Assembly: GCA_003696675.1 (NCBI GenBank)
Contig: RFGH01000192.1
Coordinates: 1-59,222 of the forward strand
DNA: 59,222 bases
Source: Planctomycetota bacterium
GTDB taxonomy: Bacteria; Planctomycetota; Phycisphaerae; Phycisphaerales; UBA1924
Direction of reading: 5' to 3'
Part shown: one piece after another, positions 32,394 through 40,912 of the stretch
How the letters are laid out: every line of letters starts with the position of its first letter
Position numbering within the stretch: position 1 is the stretch's first letter
Made by a program: the position numbers and the translations under genes
The notes under the pieces: generated by a model
The model's input: only the letters and a program-made list of their open reading frames with translations
Told to the model about the DNA's origin: nothing
Databases searched by the model: none

Positions 32394-34701
32394 GCTCGCC
32401 TTCATCGCGAACATACCCGTTGGCTGCCAGCACGCGGACGAAATGCTCCGGAGCCAGATCCCATCCGAGCCGCGTAAAGAACCCCTGCGTGACCAGCAGC
32501 GACTGGGGCTCCTTATCCCCATCAGGGTCCGGCGCGACGAACAGCACCCCGTCGAAGGAACGACCCTCGAGCCACGCGCGGGATCGGGCCGCGAGTTCGT
32601 CAGAATCGAAGGGCACACGCCCCCGGTCGCGTCGCAGTTCAGCGACCAGTTCGACAGACTCGGAATCCCCCGAGTCGATCAGATCACCCACCAGCACCGC
32701 ACCGCTGCCTTCGATCACGCCAAGACCGCGGCGGACCGCGGAGGCCGTCTCATCATCAAGCGGCAGGGTGAGATCCGAGACCACGAGCAATCGCGCTTTG
32801 ATCGACGGCAGATCCTCCGGGCGCACCGGCGGAACAGGGGCCGGCGGCGCGACCATGACCGAACCGGCATCGCCGGAGAAAAGAACGGAACCGTCCGGCG
32901 CGAACACACCCGCCCCCGGCGCGACCGCGACGATCGAACGGTCCGCGGGACGCAGCAGGTTGTAGCCGATGGTCCCCAGACCAAAAAGAACGGCGAGGCC
33001 GAACAGCGCGGCGAACACAGTGCCGGCGCCCGGCGTGTTGTCGTAGCTCGCACGCCCGCGACGGCGCGAGTCGATGCGCTGCCTGGCGCTCAGACGACGC
33101 TGACGGGCGCGGGCGCGGGCATTGCGGATCTGGTCCGCCGCAGGCCGTCGTGCCTCGGGGGGCACCACCGCATGCCGGACCGGCGTGGGCGGCACCGGCA
33201 CGGGCCCGGGACGATGCTCGCCCTGCGAAGTAGCGACGACGGAGTAGCGTCCAGTCCACCAGTCGGACACGGTGATCGCGGGGCGGCCCTTGGCACGGAC
33301 GGGCGGCGGGACCGGTGACGCGGCCCGACGCGGCTCGGCAGGGGCCGCGCCCGCGGGCGGCATGAACGCTTCGGGGTTGGGCGTCGGGATGTCGTCGGAC
33401 TTCTGACCGCTGACCGAGGGCAGGTCGACGGGCTTGAGTTTGAAGGGGTCCTCGGCGTTCTGCACCACGCGCAGGTCCGCGAGCATCTCGGCCGCGCTGG
33501 CATAGCGGCGGTCGTAGTCGGTCATGGCACGGCGGATAATCCACCGCAGCGCCTCGGGGCAACGCTTGGAGATCTGGCTCAGTCCGCCGTGCGCGGGGAA
33601 CGAGTTCTCGATGACCGAATACAGCACCGCCCCGGCGGCGTAGAGATCGAAGCGGCTGCCGTCGATCTGGTGCACCTTCACACCGCGCAACGCCTGACGG
33701 ACCAGCTCCGGGTCGCGGAAGTACTCGGTGCCGTGGGTGGTCAGGGTCATCGCGGATCGCAGCGGCGTGACCAAACCGAAATCGACCAGGTGCGCCCGCC
33801 CGTCCGAGCCGTCGACGATGATGTTGTCCGGCTTCACATCCTTGTGCCAGAGCCCGGCCCGGTGATACGCATCCAGCGAGACGAGCAGATCGGCCGCGTA
33901 GCCGAGCGCGGTGGCGAGCCGTCGGTTGTCCAGCCCGTCGCCGGAGGACTCGGCATGCAGACGCTGCGTGACGGTGGCGAGCGAGTCGCCCGGAACATAC
34001 CGCATCACATAGAAGAACCGCTCGGGGGTGAGTTCATGCTCCAGCACGAGCCCGAGCTTCTTGGCCGCGTCGAGGGCCCGGGACTCCCGCACGATCTGGG
34101 GAAGGCTCGAGCCGTCCTTCAGGCTGAAGGCCTTGATGACCACCCGATCGACATCCTCGATGCCGTTCCGGCTGAACGCCGCCCGCTTGATCGCGTCCGG
34201 CTCGGCGATGTACAGCCGCCCGCCGGAACCGCCGCCCTGAAGCGATCCGACGATCTTGTAACCATCGAACTGGCCGACACGCCGGGACGGCTTGTCGCGC
34301 CCCGGTGCGGCGGCCATGGCCTGCGGCACACGCTTCTCGACACCCTCGAGCGCCGAGCCGAGTCCGAGCAGCCGCGCGGGGTTGCCGACAAACAACCGAT
34401 ACACGCACGATCCCGCGGACCGGATCTCGCTCGAAAAGGCGCCGGCGAAGTGCTTGGACGCCGACCATCGCCCGATGACGATGTTCAGGAGCACGAGCGG
34501 TGCGAACACGACCGCGGACAGCAACGCACCGATAAACCGGAGGATGTCCGTGAACTCGGCCCCGATGAAGTGGAAGATGTTGCGGAAGACCTTCCAGGTC
34601 AGCCCGAAGATCGTCACGAACAGATAGACGACCGCGGCGAGCAGGAACGGCAGCGCCAGAGCTGCCAGCACCGCGATCATGATCGTTCCTGCGCCGTCCA
34701 T
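32320..34701 (-). CDS. Transmembrane Ser/Thr protein kinase
   Basis: The 793-residue protein starts with two hydrophobic segments (about 8-32 and 55-78), then a kinase domain (about 145-425) with a Gly-rich loop LQGGGSGG, VVIKAF, catalytic HKDVKPDN (HRD variant), VDFGLVT and a GTEYFRDPE activation segment. A Pro/Ala/Arg-rich linker, another membrane helix (about 555-575) and a C-terminal domain of about 200 residues follow, unrecognised, with a basic disordered end. GAGGAG sits five bases before ATG 34701. It follows the sigma factor gene by 14 bases, the usual planctomycete pairing in which kinases tune sigma factors. The 3' end overlaps trpD. Confidence 0.88.
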   Translation of the reverse strand: MDGAGTIMIAVLAALALPFLLAAVVYLFVTIFGLTWKVFRNIFHFIGAEFTDILRFIGALLSAVVFAPLVLLNIVIGRWSASKHFAGAFSSEIRSAGSCVYRLFVGNPARLLGLGSALEGVEKRVPQAMAAAPGRDKPSRRVGQFDGYKIVGSLQGGGSGGRLYIAEPDAIKRAAFSRNGIEDVDRVVIKAFSLKDGSSLPQIVRESRALDAAKKLGLVLEHELTPERFFYVMRYVPGDSLATVTQRLHAESSGDGLDNRRLATALGYAADLLVSLDAYHRAGLWHKDVKPDNIIVDGSDGRAHLVDFGLVTPLRSAMTLTTHGTEYFRDPELVRQALRGVKVHQIDGSRFDLYAAGAVLYSVIENSFPAHGGLSQISKRCPEALRWIIRRAMTDYDRRYASAAEMLADLRVVQNAEDPFKLKPVDLPSVSGQKSDDIPTPNPEAFMPPAGAAPAEPRRAASPVPPPVRAKGRPAITVSDWWTGRYSVVATSQGEHRPGPVPVPPTPVRHAVVPPEARRPAADQIRNARARARQRRLSARQRIDSRRRGRASYDNTPGAGTVFAALFGLAVLFGLGTIGYNLLRPADRSIVAVAPGAGVFAPDGSVLFSGDAGSVMVAPPAPVPPVRPEDLPSIKARLLVVSDLTLPLDDETASAVRRGLGVIEGSGAVLVGDLIDSGDSESVELVAELRRDRGRVPFDSDELAARSRAWLEGRSFDGVLFVAPDPDGDKEPQSLLVTQGFFTRLGWDLAPEHFVRVLAANGYVRDEGEPKRGKRGPGSPKPMPPDRTPRRPG

Positions 34702-34715
34702 GCCGGCTCCTCCGC

Positions 34716-35513
34716 TCAGCGGACGCCCGAGGTCAGGTCGTTGTCCTCGGCCCGCAACTGCATCTGCCGGTGGTAGATCTCCGCGATCGCCTCATCGAAC
34801 GCCGCATCCGCGGAGCGGTCGGCGGCCCCGGCCGGGCCGTCCGTCCCGGACGCTGGATTGGGATTCAGCGTCAGCCCGTTTCGCTCCGCCTCCTCCAGTT
34901 CCTCCCGGGTGAACGAATAGGTCGTCACGACCTCACGCAGACGAACCCGCATCAGATCCCGGACCTTGGCCAGCCGGCGGGACACGGTCGGCTCGGACAC
35001 CCCCACCGCCTCGGCAACCTCTTTTCCCGACTGACCGTCGAACACACGCATCCGATAGATCGCAAAGTCCGTGAAGTCGCACTCGGATTCCACGGCCCGG
35101 ATGGCCGCTTCCACCTTGGCCCGGAACACCGCCGCCTCGTAAGCCTCGTCCACGCCCAGGGCTGTCCCGGCGACCATCCAGGTCTCGTCGAACGACGCCT
35201 TCGACTTGCCACCCCCCCGCTTCATGGCCATCCGGCGGTCGATCTCGTCACCAAGAACATGCTTGGCGATCGCGAGCAGCCAGGTGCTGAACCTGGCCCC
35301 GCGGCTGGGGTCATAGCGATCGATCGAGTTGGACAAGGCCGCCAGCGTTTCCTGCGACAAATCCCGGACTGTTTCGACACCGACCCGCCCCTTGCCCCAC
35401 TTCATGAGCTGGGCGCGGATGACCGGACCGAAGGTTTCCCACAGTTCGAACCACGCGGCCTCGTCATTCGCGCGGAGTCGCTGGACGAAGCTTGTGGTCA
35501 TGTTGCTGAGCAT
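34716..35513 (-). CDS. ECF-type RNA polymerase sigma factor
   Basis: The 265-residue protein has sigma region 2 (DLSQETLAALSNSIDRYDPSRGARFSTWLLAIAK, split here in the middle by no gap), a linker, and region 4 (GKEVAEAVGVSEPTVSRRLAKVRDLMRVRLRE) with a helix-turn-helix. It lacks regions 1 and 3, so it is an ECF sigma factor, with a C-terminal extension of about 60 acidic residues that might bind a regulator. It heads an operon with the transmembrane kinase, and no anti-sigma gene is adjacent, so kinase-controlled activity is likely (inference). ATG 35513 is used; a GATAAC box lies six bases upstream. Confidence 0.88.
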   Translation of the reverse strand: MLSNMTTSFVQRLRANDEAAWFELWETFGPVIRAQLMKWGKGRVGVETVRDLSQETLAALSNSIDRYDPSRGARFSTWLLAIAKHVLGDEIDRRMAMKRGGGKSKASFDETWMVAGTALGVDEAYEAAVFRAKVEAAIRAVESECDFTDFAIYRMRVFDGQSGKEVAEAVGVSEPTVSRRLAKVRDLMRVRLREVVTTYSFTREELEEAERNGLTLNPNPASGTDGPAGAADRSADAAFDEAIAEIYHRQMQLRAEDNDLTSGVR

Positions 35514-35566
35514 CTGATCGTTATCCCCAGATCAGGGCCCTGCGGGACCCCACTCCCCTGTGCGTG

Positions 35567-35581
35567 CGGCCCTTCGGGCCG
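35567..35581. repeat. Stable tetraloop hairpin in the sigma/coiled-coil intergenic region
   Basis: CGGCC, C-TTCG-G and GGCCG form an uninterrupted stem with a UUCG-type loop. No T-run follows on either strand. It would lie in the leader of whichever gene is transcribed through it. Confidence 0.45.
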
Positions 35582-35601
35582 GAGAAGCTTGTTCGGATCC
35601 G

Positions 35602-35627
35602 TCCCCGCAGTGTTGCGGGTGCGGGGA
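35602..35627. repeat. Dyad TCCCCGCA/TGCGGGGA in the same intergenic region
   Basis: Two eight-base arms (35602-35609 and 35620-35627) are exact reverse complements around a ten-base loop that itself contains TTGCGGG. A binding site for a dimeric regulator, or an RNA hairpin, is equally possible. Confidence 0.4.
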
Positions 35628-35853
35628 TGTTCCTTGCTTGAGGATACCCCCCGGACGACCCAAACCCGCCCCGTTGCATCATTTCCGGGCTTTCGGACTG
35701 AAAATTTGCGTCGCCCTGAAATCGCTCGGGCTGGCTTCCCAGCAACCCCCAGACGCCCCGCTCAACGGGGCGACACACGAACAAACCCCGGGCGGGCCCG
35801 GGAGAATCAATGCCGGGCGGAACCCGGCCAACCGAGTGTGGAAGGAGTTCGTC

Positions 35854-36807
35854 ATGGGATGCATTGGCAAGACGGTGGTCCGGGGCGTGGTGATCACGGC
35901 GCTGGCCGGTGGGGTTCTCGTGGCGGTGGCGGGTCCCCATCGCGTGCACGCCCTCATCGATCAGACCCGCGACGGGGTCAACGGCGCTATCGATTCGCTG
36001 ATCGATGACCCGGTCGCCCTGCGTCAGCAGATCCGCAAGCTGGAAGCCGAATACCCCCAGAAGATCGCGGATGTCCGCAGCGATCTGTCCGAGGTGCAGG
36101 CGCAGATCGCGCAGATGTCCCGCGAGAAGCAGGTCGCTGAAAAGGTCGTCCAGCTCGCCTCGCTGGACCTTGAGTCCTTCGATGCCCAGCTCTCCAAGGC
36201 CCGGCTGACCCAGTCGGCCAACCCGGGCGCGATCGTACGCGTCGCGTTCGATTCTTCCCGCCCCATCGAGCTGGACGACGCCTACGCCAAGCGGGATCAG
36301 ATCGAGCAGACCAGAGACATGTACGCCGGTCGCGTGCAGGACCTCTCGGTCGAACTCGACTATCTCCGCGAGCAGGAGGCCCAGCTCTCCGACCTGCTGA
36401 CCCGGCTCGAGACCGAACGGGCCGAGTTCCAGGCCAAGCTGTTCCAGCTGGATGCACAGATCGATACGATCGCCCGCAACGACCGCCTGATTGAAATGAT
36501 GGAGGACCGTCAGGCAACCATCGACGAGCACAGCCGCTTCCGGGCCCACTCGGTCGATCAGCTCAGCCAGCGTCTGACCCAGATCCGCAACGAGCAGCGT
36601 TCACGCCTCGAGGCGGTCAGCAAGAAAGAGAAGGGCAAGGACTATGTGAACGAGGCCGAGTTCCTGATCGATCAGGAAGGCCGCGTCAAGCAGCCCGAGA
36701 GCCGGGGCGAACCGGCGAAGTTCCTGATCGAGCCGCGGATCATTGATGTCCACCCGGATCCGGATGCCCGCCTGAACGGCAAGCCCCAAGCCTCGAGCAC
36801 CCAGTAA
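35854..36807 (+). CDS. Membrane-anchored coiled-coil protein of unknown function
   Basis: The 317-residue protein has one N-terminal hydrophobic helix (about 9-28, VVRGVVITALAGGVLVAVAG), then long charged heptad-like helices (PVALRQQIRKLEAEYPQKIADVRSDLSEVQ; LSVELDYLREQEAQLSDLLTRLETERAEF; RLTQIRNEQRSRLEAV) broken by a region with SARLTQSANPG-type residues, and a short hydrophilic tail. It resembles planctomycete coiled-coil envelope proteins that I cannot name. ATG 35854 has GAAGGAG (35841-35847) six bases before it. A strong terminator at 36854-36893 separates it from mreB. A PspA-like or cell-wall scaffold role is conceivable only as inference. Confidence 0.7.
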   Translation: MGCIGKTVVRGVVITALAGGVLVAVAGPHRVHALIDQTRDGVNGAIDSLIDDPVALRQQIRKLEAEYPQKIADVRSDLSEVQAQIAQMSREKQVAEKVVQLASLDLESFDAQLSKARLTQSANPGAIVRVAFDSSRPIELDDAYAKRDQIEQTRDMYAGRVQDLSVELDYLREQEAQLSDLLTRLETERAEFQAKLFQLDAQIDTIARNDRLIEMMEDRQATIDEHSRFRAHSVDQLSQRLTQIRNEQRSRLEAVSKKEKGKDYVNEAEFLIDQEGRVKQPESRGEPAKFLIEPRIIDVHPDPDARLNGKPQASSTQ

Positions 36808-36853
36808 TGCCGTCCGGGCTGATTGCCAGCCGATCGGCGTAACCCATCCCCTC

Positions 36854-36893
36854 CCGCGTGCCCGTCGGACTGCCCGGCGGGCACGCGGTTTTT
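36854..36893 (+). terminator. Intrinsic terminator before mreB
   Basis: An 11-pair perfect stem (36854-36864 with 36878-36888) is extended by two more pairs and followed by TTTTT (36889-36893). It is the strongest terminator in the window and isolates the coiled-coil gene from the mre operon. Confidence 0.92.
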
Positions 36894-37031
36894 GCGCTGG
36901 CAACGGGGCCGAATCTCCCCCGGGTGGCGGACAGGCCCGAATTTCGGTACCGTCGGCGCTACGATTGCTGTCCAACCTTCCCCGGGCTCGCCCAGCGGCC
37001 AGCCCCGTCCCTTGCCGGAGACCCACGCCGC

Positions 37032-38081
37032 GTGTGGTACGAACGACTCCTCGGAGCCTTCAGCGTCGACATGGGCATCGACCTGGGCACCTGCAACACA
37101 CTCGTTGCGGTGCGCGGGCAGGGCATCGTGCTGAATGAGCCGTCCGTGGTCGCCGTGAAGAAAGGCACCAACCAGGTGCTCAAGAACGGGCAGGCCGTCG
37201 GTTGGGTCGCCAAGGAGATGCTCGGCAAGACCCCCGGCTCGATCACCGCGGTGCGCCCCCTCAAGGACGGCGTGATCTCGGACTTCGAGATCACCGAGGC
37301 GATGCTCAACTACTTCATCACGAAAGTGACCGGGCGTGCCCGCTTCTTGGCGCCCCGCGTGGTCATCTCGATCCCCTCGGGCATCACCGCCGTCGAGAAG
37401 CGTGCCGTGTTCGACTCGGCCGAGCGGGCGGGCGCACGCCGGACCTACCTGCTCGAGGAACCCATCGCGGCCGCCATCGGGGCGGGTCTGCCCTTCGCCG
37501 AGCCGACGGCGTCGATGATCGTCGACATCGGCGGCGGAACGACCGAAGTCGCCATCATGACTCTGGCCGACATCGCGACCTGCGAGTCGGTCCGCGTCGC
37601 GGGCGACGACATGGACGAGGCCGTCATCAACTACATGAAGCGGACCTACAACCTGATGATCGGTGAGCAGACCGCCGAACGCATCAAGATCCAGATCGGC
37701 TCGGCGGCGCCGGTCGGCGACGACACGACCATGGAAGTCCGCGGACGCGACATGGTCTCCGGCCTGCCGCGTAAGACCGAGATCACCAGCGCCGAGATCC
37801 GTGAGGCCCTGCAGGAACCCGTCACAGCCATCATCGAGGCGGTCACCCGCACGCTGGAACGGGCCGAACCCGAACTCGCGGCCGATCTGGTCGAGAACGG
37901 CATCACCTTGGCCGGCGGCGGCTCGCTGCTGCGGGGCCTGCCGCAGCGGGTTCAGGAGGCTACCGGTCTGGATGTGACACTGGCCGAGGACCCGCTGACC
38001 TGCGTGGCCCGCGGCACGGCGATCTACCTTGAGAACATCGAGCTGTGGAAGGACACGCTCGAGAACAACCTCGAGACCTGA
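37032..38081 (+). CDS. mreB: Rod-shape determining actin-like protein MreB
   Basis: MreB filaments guide lateral wall growth. The 349-residue protein has the actin fold phosphate loop GIDLGTCNTL, EPSVVAV, VRPLKDGVISDFE, IPSGITAVEKRAV, the second loop VDIGGGTTEVA, and ITLAGGGSLLRGLP. An amphipathic start (WYERLLGAF) fits membrane binding. GTG 37032 was chosen from the domain edge; GGAG (37017-37020) lies 11 bases before, and the long upstream frame is inside non-coding sequence. mreC and mreD follow. Its presence means the organism keeps a rod-type elongation system, or at least its genes. Confidence 0.95.
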   Translation: MWYERLLGAFSVDMGIDLGTCNTLVAVRGQGIVLNEPSVVAVKKGTNQVLKNGQAVGWVAKEMLGKTPGSITAVRPLKDGVISDFEITEAMLNYFITKVTGRARFLAPRVVISIPSGITAVEKRAVFDSAERAGARRTYLLEEPIAAAIGAGLPFAEPTASMIVDIGGGTTEVAIMTLADIATCESVRVAGDDMDEAVINYMKRTYNLMIGEQTAERIKIQIGSAAPVGDDTTMEVRGRDMVSGLPRKTEITSAEIREALQEPVTAIIEAVTRTLERAEPELAADLVENGITLAGGGSLLRGLPQRVQEATGLDVTLAEDPLTCVARGTAIYLENIELWKDTLENNLET

Positions 38082-38086
38082 TTCAG

Positions 38087-38107
38087 CGGGCGGGATTTCC
38101 CCGCCCG
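38087..38107 (+). promoter_or_regulatory. Intercistronic hairpin between mreB and mreC
   Basis: CGGGCGGG (38087-38094) and CCCGCCCG (38100-38107) form a perfect eight-pair stem with a five-base ATTTC loop, starting five bases after the mreB stop. Without a T-run it would stabilise the mreB 3' end or lower mreC/D expression relative to mreB. Confidence 0.5.
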
Positions 38108-38166
38108 GAAGGGGGACGCGTCCGGCGCGTGCATGCCCGATGGTCCGAAGCTCCCACGCATACCCC

Positions 38167-39006
38167 ATGGCCCGGTCCGCTTTACCGATCCTGATCGGCG
38201 CGTGTCTGATCACATCCTTCCTCCCTCTCCGTTGGCTCGGTTGGTCCCGCTGGTTCAGCGAACAGGCGTGGGTGGTGGTCGCGCCGATCACCCAACCCAT
38301 CACGGTCGCGGTCAATGCTGTGTTCCCGGAGCGGGACAATGTCGGCATCGGCAGCGAGCGCGAGCAGGAGCTGCTCGACGAGATCGAGCGCGTGCGTCTG
38401 CGTCTGTACCAGGCCGAGCAGCGGGTGGTCGAACTGTCCACCCTCGCCGATCAGCTCGCCCGGGGTGCCGCGGTGCAACCCGAGGTTGAGGTGGTGCAGC
38501 TCCCTCGCCCGCGGATCGGCGAGACCGGCGACCTGCTGGTGATCCGCGCGGGCACCGGCGAGGGACTGCACGCGGGCACCGTGGTGACCGCCCAAGCCGT
38601 TCAGCTCATCGGCCGAGTGTCCGACGCCGACGCACGGACCAGCCGCGTCATGCCGATCACTGCCCGATCCGCACCGCGGGTCTCGGGCGTCGTCGTGCTC
38701 GACGAGGCCGTGGGGCGCCGGGCTTCCTGCCTTCTGGAGCCCGTGGGGGACGGCACACTCCGCGGCGATGTATCGCCGCCGGAGGACGGGCGAGCCGATG
38801 AGCTGGCGATCGGCCAGACGGTTCGGCTGCTCGACGAGCAGTGGCCCAGGCACGCGCAAATGTTGGTGATCGGCGAGATCGAGCGGATCGAGCCCAGCCC
38901 GACCCAGCCACTCCGCCGGATGATCATCGTCAAGCCCCGCGTGGATCCCCGCCGGGTGCGTGAGGTCATCGTCCGGCTGCCCGGCGGCGCGGGGGGTGGC
39001 GGATGA
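38167..39006 (+). CDS. mreC: Rod-shape determining protein MreC
   Basis: MreC links MreB to the periplasmic wall synthases. The 279-residue protein has a membrane helix near its start (ALPILIGACLITSFLPL), a coiled coil (about 55-100, EQELLDEIERVRLRLYQAEQRVVEL) and the periplasmic beta domain with RVSDADARTSRVMPI and IIVKPRVDP. ATG 38167 is used; another in-frame ATG at 38140 and upstream codons are possible, neither with a clear ribosome site. The stop overlaps the mreD start (ATGA at 39003-39006). Confidence 0.87.
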   Translation: MARSALPILIGACLITSFLPLRWLGWSRWFSEQAWVVVAPITQPITVAVNAVFPERDNVGIGSEREQELLDEIERVRLRLYQAEQRVVELSTLADQLARGAAVQPEVEVVQLPRPRIGETGDLLVIRAGTGEGLHAGTVVTAQAVQLIGRVSDADARTSRVMPITARSAPRVSGVVVLDEAVGRRASCLLEPVGDGTLRGDVSPPEDGRADELAIGQTVRLLDEQWPRHAQMLVIGEIERIEPSPTQPLRRMIIVKPRVDPRRVREVIVRLPGGAGGGG

Positions 39007-39569
39007 ACATCTTCCTCTTTGCTCTGGCCGCGTGGGTCTGTCTGGGTCTGGAGTTCGCATTGCCCCCGGTGCTGGACGCGGGCTCGGGCGGTGTGCACCC
39101 GTCGTTCGTCATCCCGCTTCTGGTGTTCGTCGCATTGCACGCCGAGACTCGGGCGGCGATGTGGTCGGCCGTGGCGCTCGGGCTGCTGATGGATCTGCTC
39201 ACACCCGTTGCGCTCATCGACGGCGGCTCGGCCGTGATCCCCGGGCCGCATGCCATCGGCTTCCTGCTCGCCACACAGATGACCCTCGCGATGCGTTCGA
39301 TGGTCATCCGCCACAACCCGCTCACCCTGGTCGTGCTCTCGATCGTTGGCGTGTTCACCGCCAGGGTGGGTGTCGTGGCGTTGATCGGGCTGCGCTCGGC
39401 GTTCGACGACGCCATCGTGTGGCGGGGCGCACGAGAACTGGTCCCCGGATTCTGGTCGGCTCTCTACACAGCCCTCAGCGCCCTCGTCATGAGCTTCCCG
39501 CTCTTCGCGGCCACACCGCTCTTCGGGTTCCCGCACCCGCACGCCCCGCGGTTCTCCCGCCGGGACTAG
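39003..39569 (+). CDS. mreD: Rod-shape determining membrane protein MreD
   Basis: The 188-residue protein has about five hydrophobic helices and a moderate match to MreD (FVIPLLVFVALHAETRAAMWSAVALGLLMDLLT, where LGLLMDL is typical). It completes the MreBCD complex in the inner membrane. Start and mreC stop overlap by four bases. A short basic C-terminus (PRFSRRD) is cytoplasmic. Confidence 0.82.
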   Translation: MNIFLFALAAWVCLGLEFALPPVLDAGSGGVHPSFVIPLLVFVALHAETRAAMWSAVALGLLMDLLTPVALIDGGSAVIPGPHAIGFLLATQMTLAMRSMVIRHNPLTLVVLSIVGVFTARVGVVALIGLRSAFDDAIVWRGARELVPGFWSALYTALSALVMSFPLFAATPLFGFPHPHAPRFSRRD

Positions 39570-39598
39570 CGTTGGAGCCACCACCACCGAGGATCCCC

Positions 39599-40876
39599 AT
39601 GCCCACGCCCGCCATCCTCTTCGACGACGGCAAGGGGCTGCTCAGCCCGCTCAACGACCTCCGCGCTTCGTTCGAGATCCGAACCGGCGCCCTAACCACG
39701 GCCGAGCGCCTCGTGGCGGCTCTCGACATCGACCTCATCGGCGTGGTCGTGCCGGGGCCCCTCGTCGAACTCATGGGCGATTCCTCGCCTGTGCCGGTCA
39801 ACCGCCCCCCCACCGCCGACACGCTGCCCGACCACGCCGAGGTGCTGCTGATCAACGGGCGCTGCCCGCTGCCCATCGACGCCATCGCCCAACTCAAGCT
39901 GGGCGAGGTCGCGATCGAGAAGAAATCTCAGGACATGGTCGCCATCCGGCTCACCGCGGCCAGCGTGCGCACGCTGCTCACCGGCGGCAACCCCGACATG
40001 CGGACCGTCGAGATCAACGACGCGGTGCTGATGGACCGCCCGTGGTCTTGGCGCACCTTCCGCGACCGCTGCATCGCGTGGGATCTGGATCATTTCGTCG
40101 CCCACATGCCCGCCGGCCCGACCGGAGATGGCGTGGTCGAGCTGGGCCAGATGCCGATCTGCGTGCACCCTTCGGCGACAATCGCGCCCACCGTCGTCCT
40201 CAACGCCGAGGAGGGCCCCATCGTGATCGACGAGAACACCGTGGTCCGCCCCGGCGCGATCATCACCGGCCCCGCCTACATCGGCCCCGGCTCGACCGTG
40301 CTCGAGCACGCCCTGATCAAACCCAACACCGCGATCGGCCCGGTCTGCAAGGTCGCCGGCGAGGTCGGCGGCACCATCTTCCAGGGCTACGCCAACAAGG
40401 GACACGCAGGGCACCTAGGCGATTCGTGGGTCGGCGAGTGGGTCAACCTCGGCGCCGATACCACCAACTCCAACCTGCTCAACACCTACACCGAGGTCCT
40501 GGCCCGCGCCACGCCCGACGCCAAGATGGAGAAGACCGGCCATGTCTTCCTGGGCGCCACCATCGGCGACCATGTGAAGACCGCCATCGGCACCAAGATC
40601 ATGACCGGCGCGATCATCGGCACCGGCGCGATGCACGCCGCCGCCGAACCGGTGTCAGGCACGATCCCCGCCTACGCCTGGACCACCGACGCGGGCACGA
40701 AGCCCTACCGCTTGGGCAAGTTCGTCGAGGTCGCCATGACCGTCATGCAGCGCCGCGGCGTGACCCAGACGCAGGCCTATAGCCGCCGGCTGACGATCCT
40801 GCACGAGACGGTCACGCGACAGGCGTCGTTCGATTGGCCGGGCAAGGACAAGAGCCATCTCGAATCGCGTGCGTGA
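39599..40876 (+). CDS. Putative sugar nucleotidyltransferase / acyltransferase (GlmU-like fold)
   Basis: The 425-residue protein has an N-terminal region of about 190 residues resembling a degenerate nucleotidyltransferase (AILFDDGKGLLSPLNDLRASFEIRTGALTTAERL) and a C-terminal left-handed beta helix with hexapeptide repeats (VVRPGAIITGPAYIGPGSTV, GHVFLGATIGDHVKTAIGT). The acidic GxGTRM loop of GlmU is absent, so the N-terminal part may not be active as such. Families of this layout are annotated as putative sugar nucleotidyl transferases and often sit near wall genes, here mreD. The start at ATG 39599 has a CGAGGA site; the upstream frame overlaps mreC/mreD. Confidence 0.75.
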   Translation: MPTPAILFDDGKGLLSPLNDLRASFEIRTGALTTAERLVAALDIDLIGVVVPGPLVELMGDSSPVPVNRPPTADTLPDHAEVLLINGRCPLPIDAIAQLKLGEVAIEKKSQDMVAIRLTAASVRTLLTGGNPDMRTVEINDAVLMDRPWSWRTFRDRCIAWDLDHFVAHMPAGPTGDGVVELGQMPICVHPSATIAPTVVLNAEEGPIVIDENTVVRPGAIITGPAYIGPGSTVLEHALIKPNTAIGPVCKVAGEVGGTIFQGYANKGHAGHLGDSWVGEWVNLGADTTNSNLLNTYTEVLARATPDAKMEKTGHVFLGATIGDHVKTAIGTKIMTGAIIGTGAMHAAAEPVSGTIPAYAWTTDAGTKPYRLGKFVEVAMTVMQRRGVTQTQAYSRRLTILHETVTRQASFDWPGKDKSHLESRA

Positions 40877-40900
40877 TCAGATAACGCGTTTTCGAGCCCC

Positions 40901-40906
40901 TAACAT
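40901..40906 (+). promoter_or_regulatory. -10 box (TAACAT) for a leaderless polA transcript
   Basis: TAACAT, six bases, then ATG 40913, with no Shine-Dalgarno anywhere in the preceding 30 bases. The gap to the upstream gene is only 36 bases. Confidence 0.6.
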
Positions 40907-40912
40907 CGCCCG

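Larger units (their letters stand above)
35514..35853. other. 340-base non-coding region between divergent genes
   Basis: This gap separates the sigma factor start (35513, minus) from the coiled-coil protein start (35854, plus). It holds a GATAAC box next to the sigma start, a very stable C(TTCG)G hairpin at 35567-35581 and an eight-base dyad at 35602-35627. The rest, up to a GAAGGAG ribosome site at 35841-35847, shows no convincing ORF. Autoregulation by the sigma factor through these elements is possible. Confidence 0.5.
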
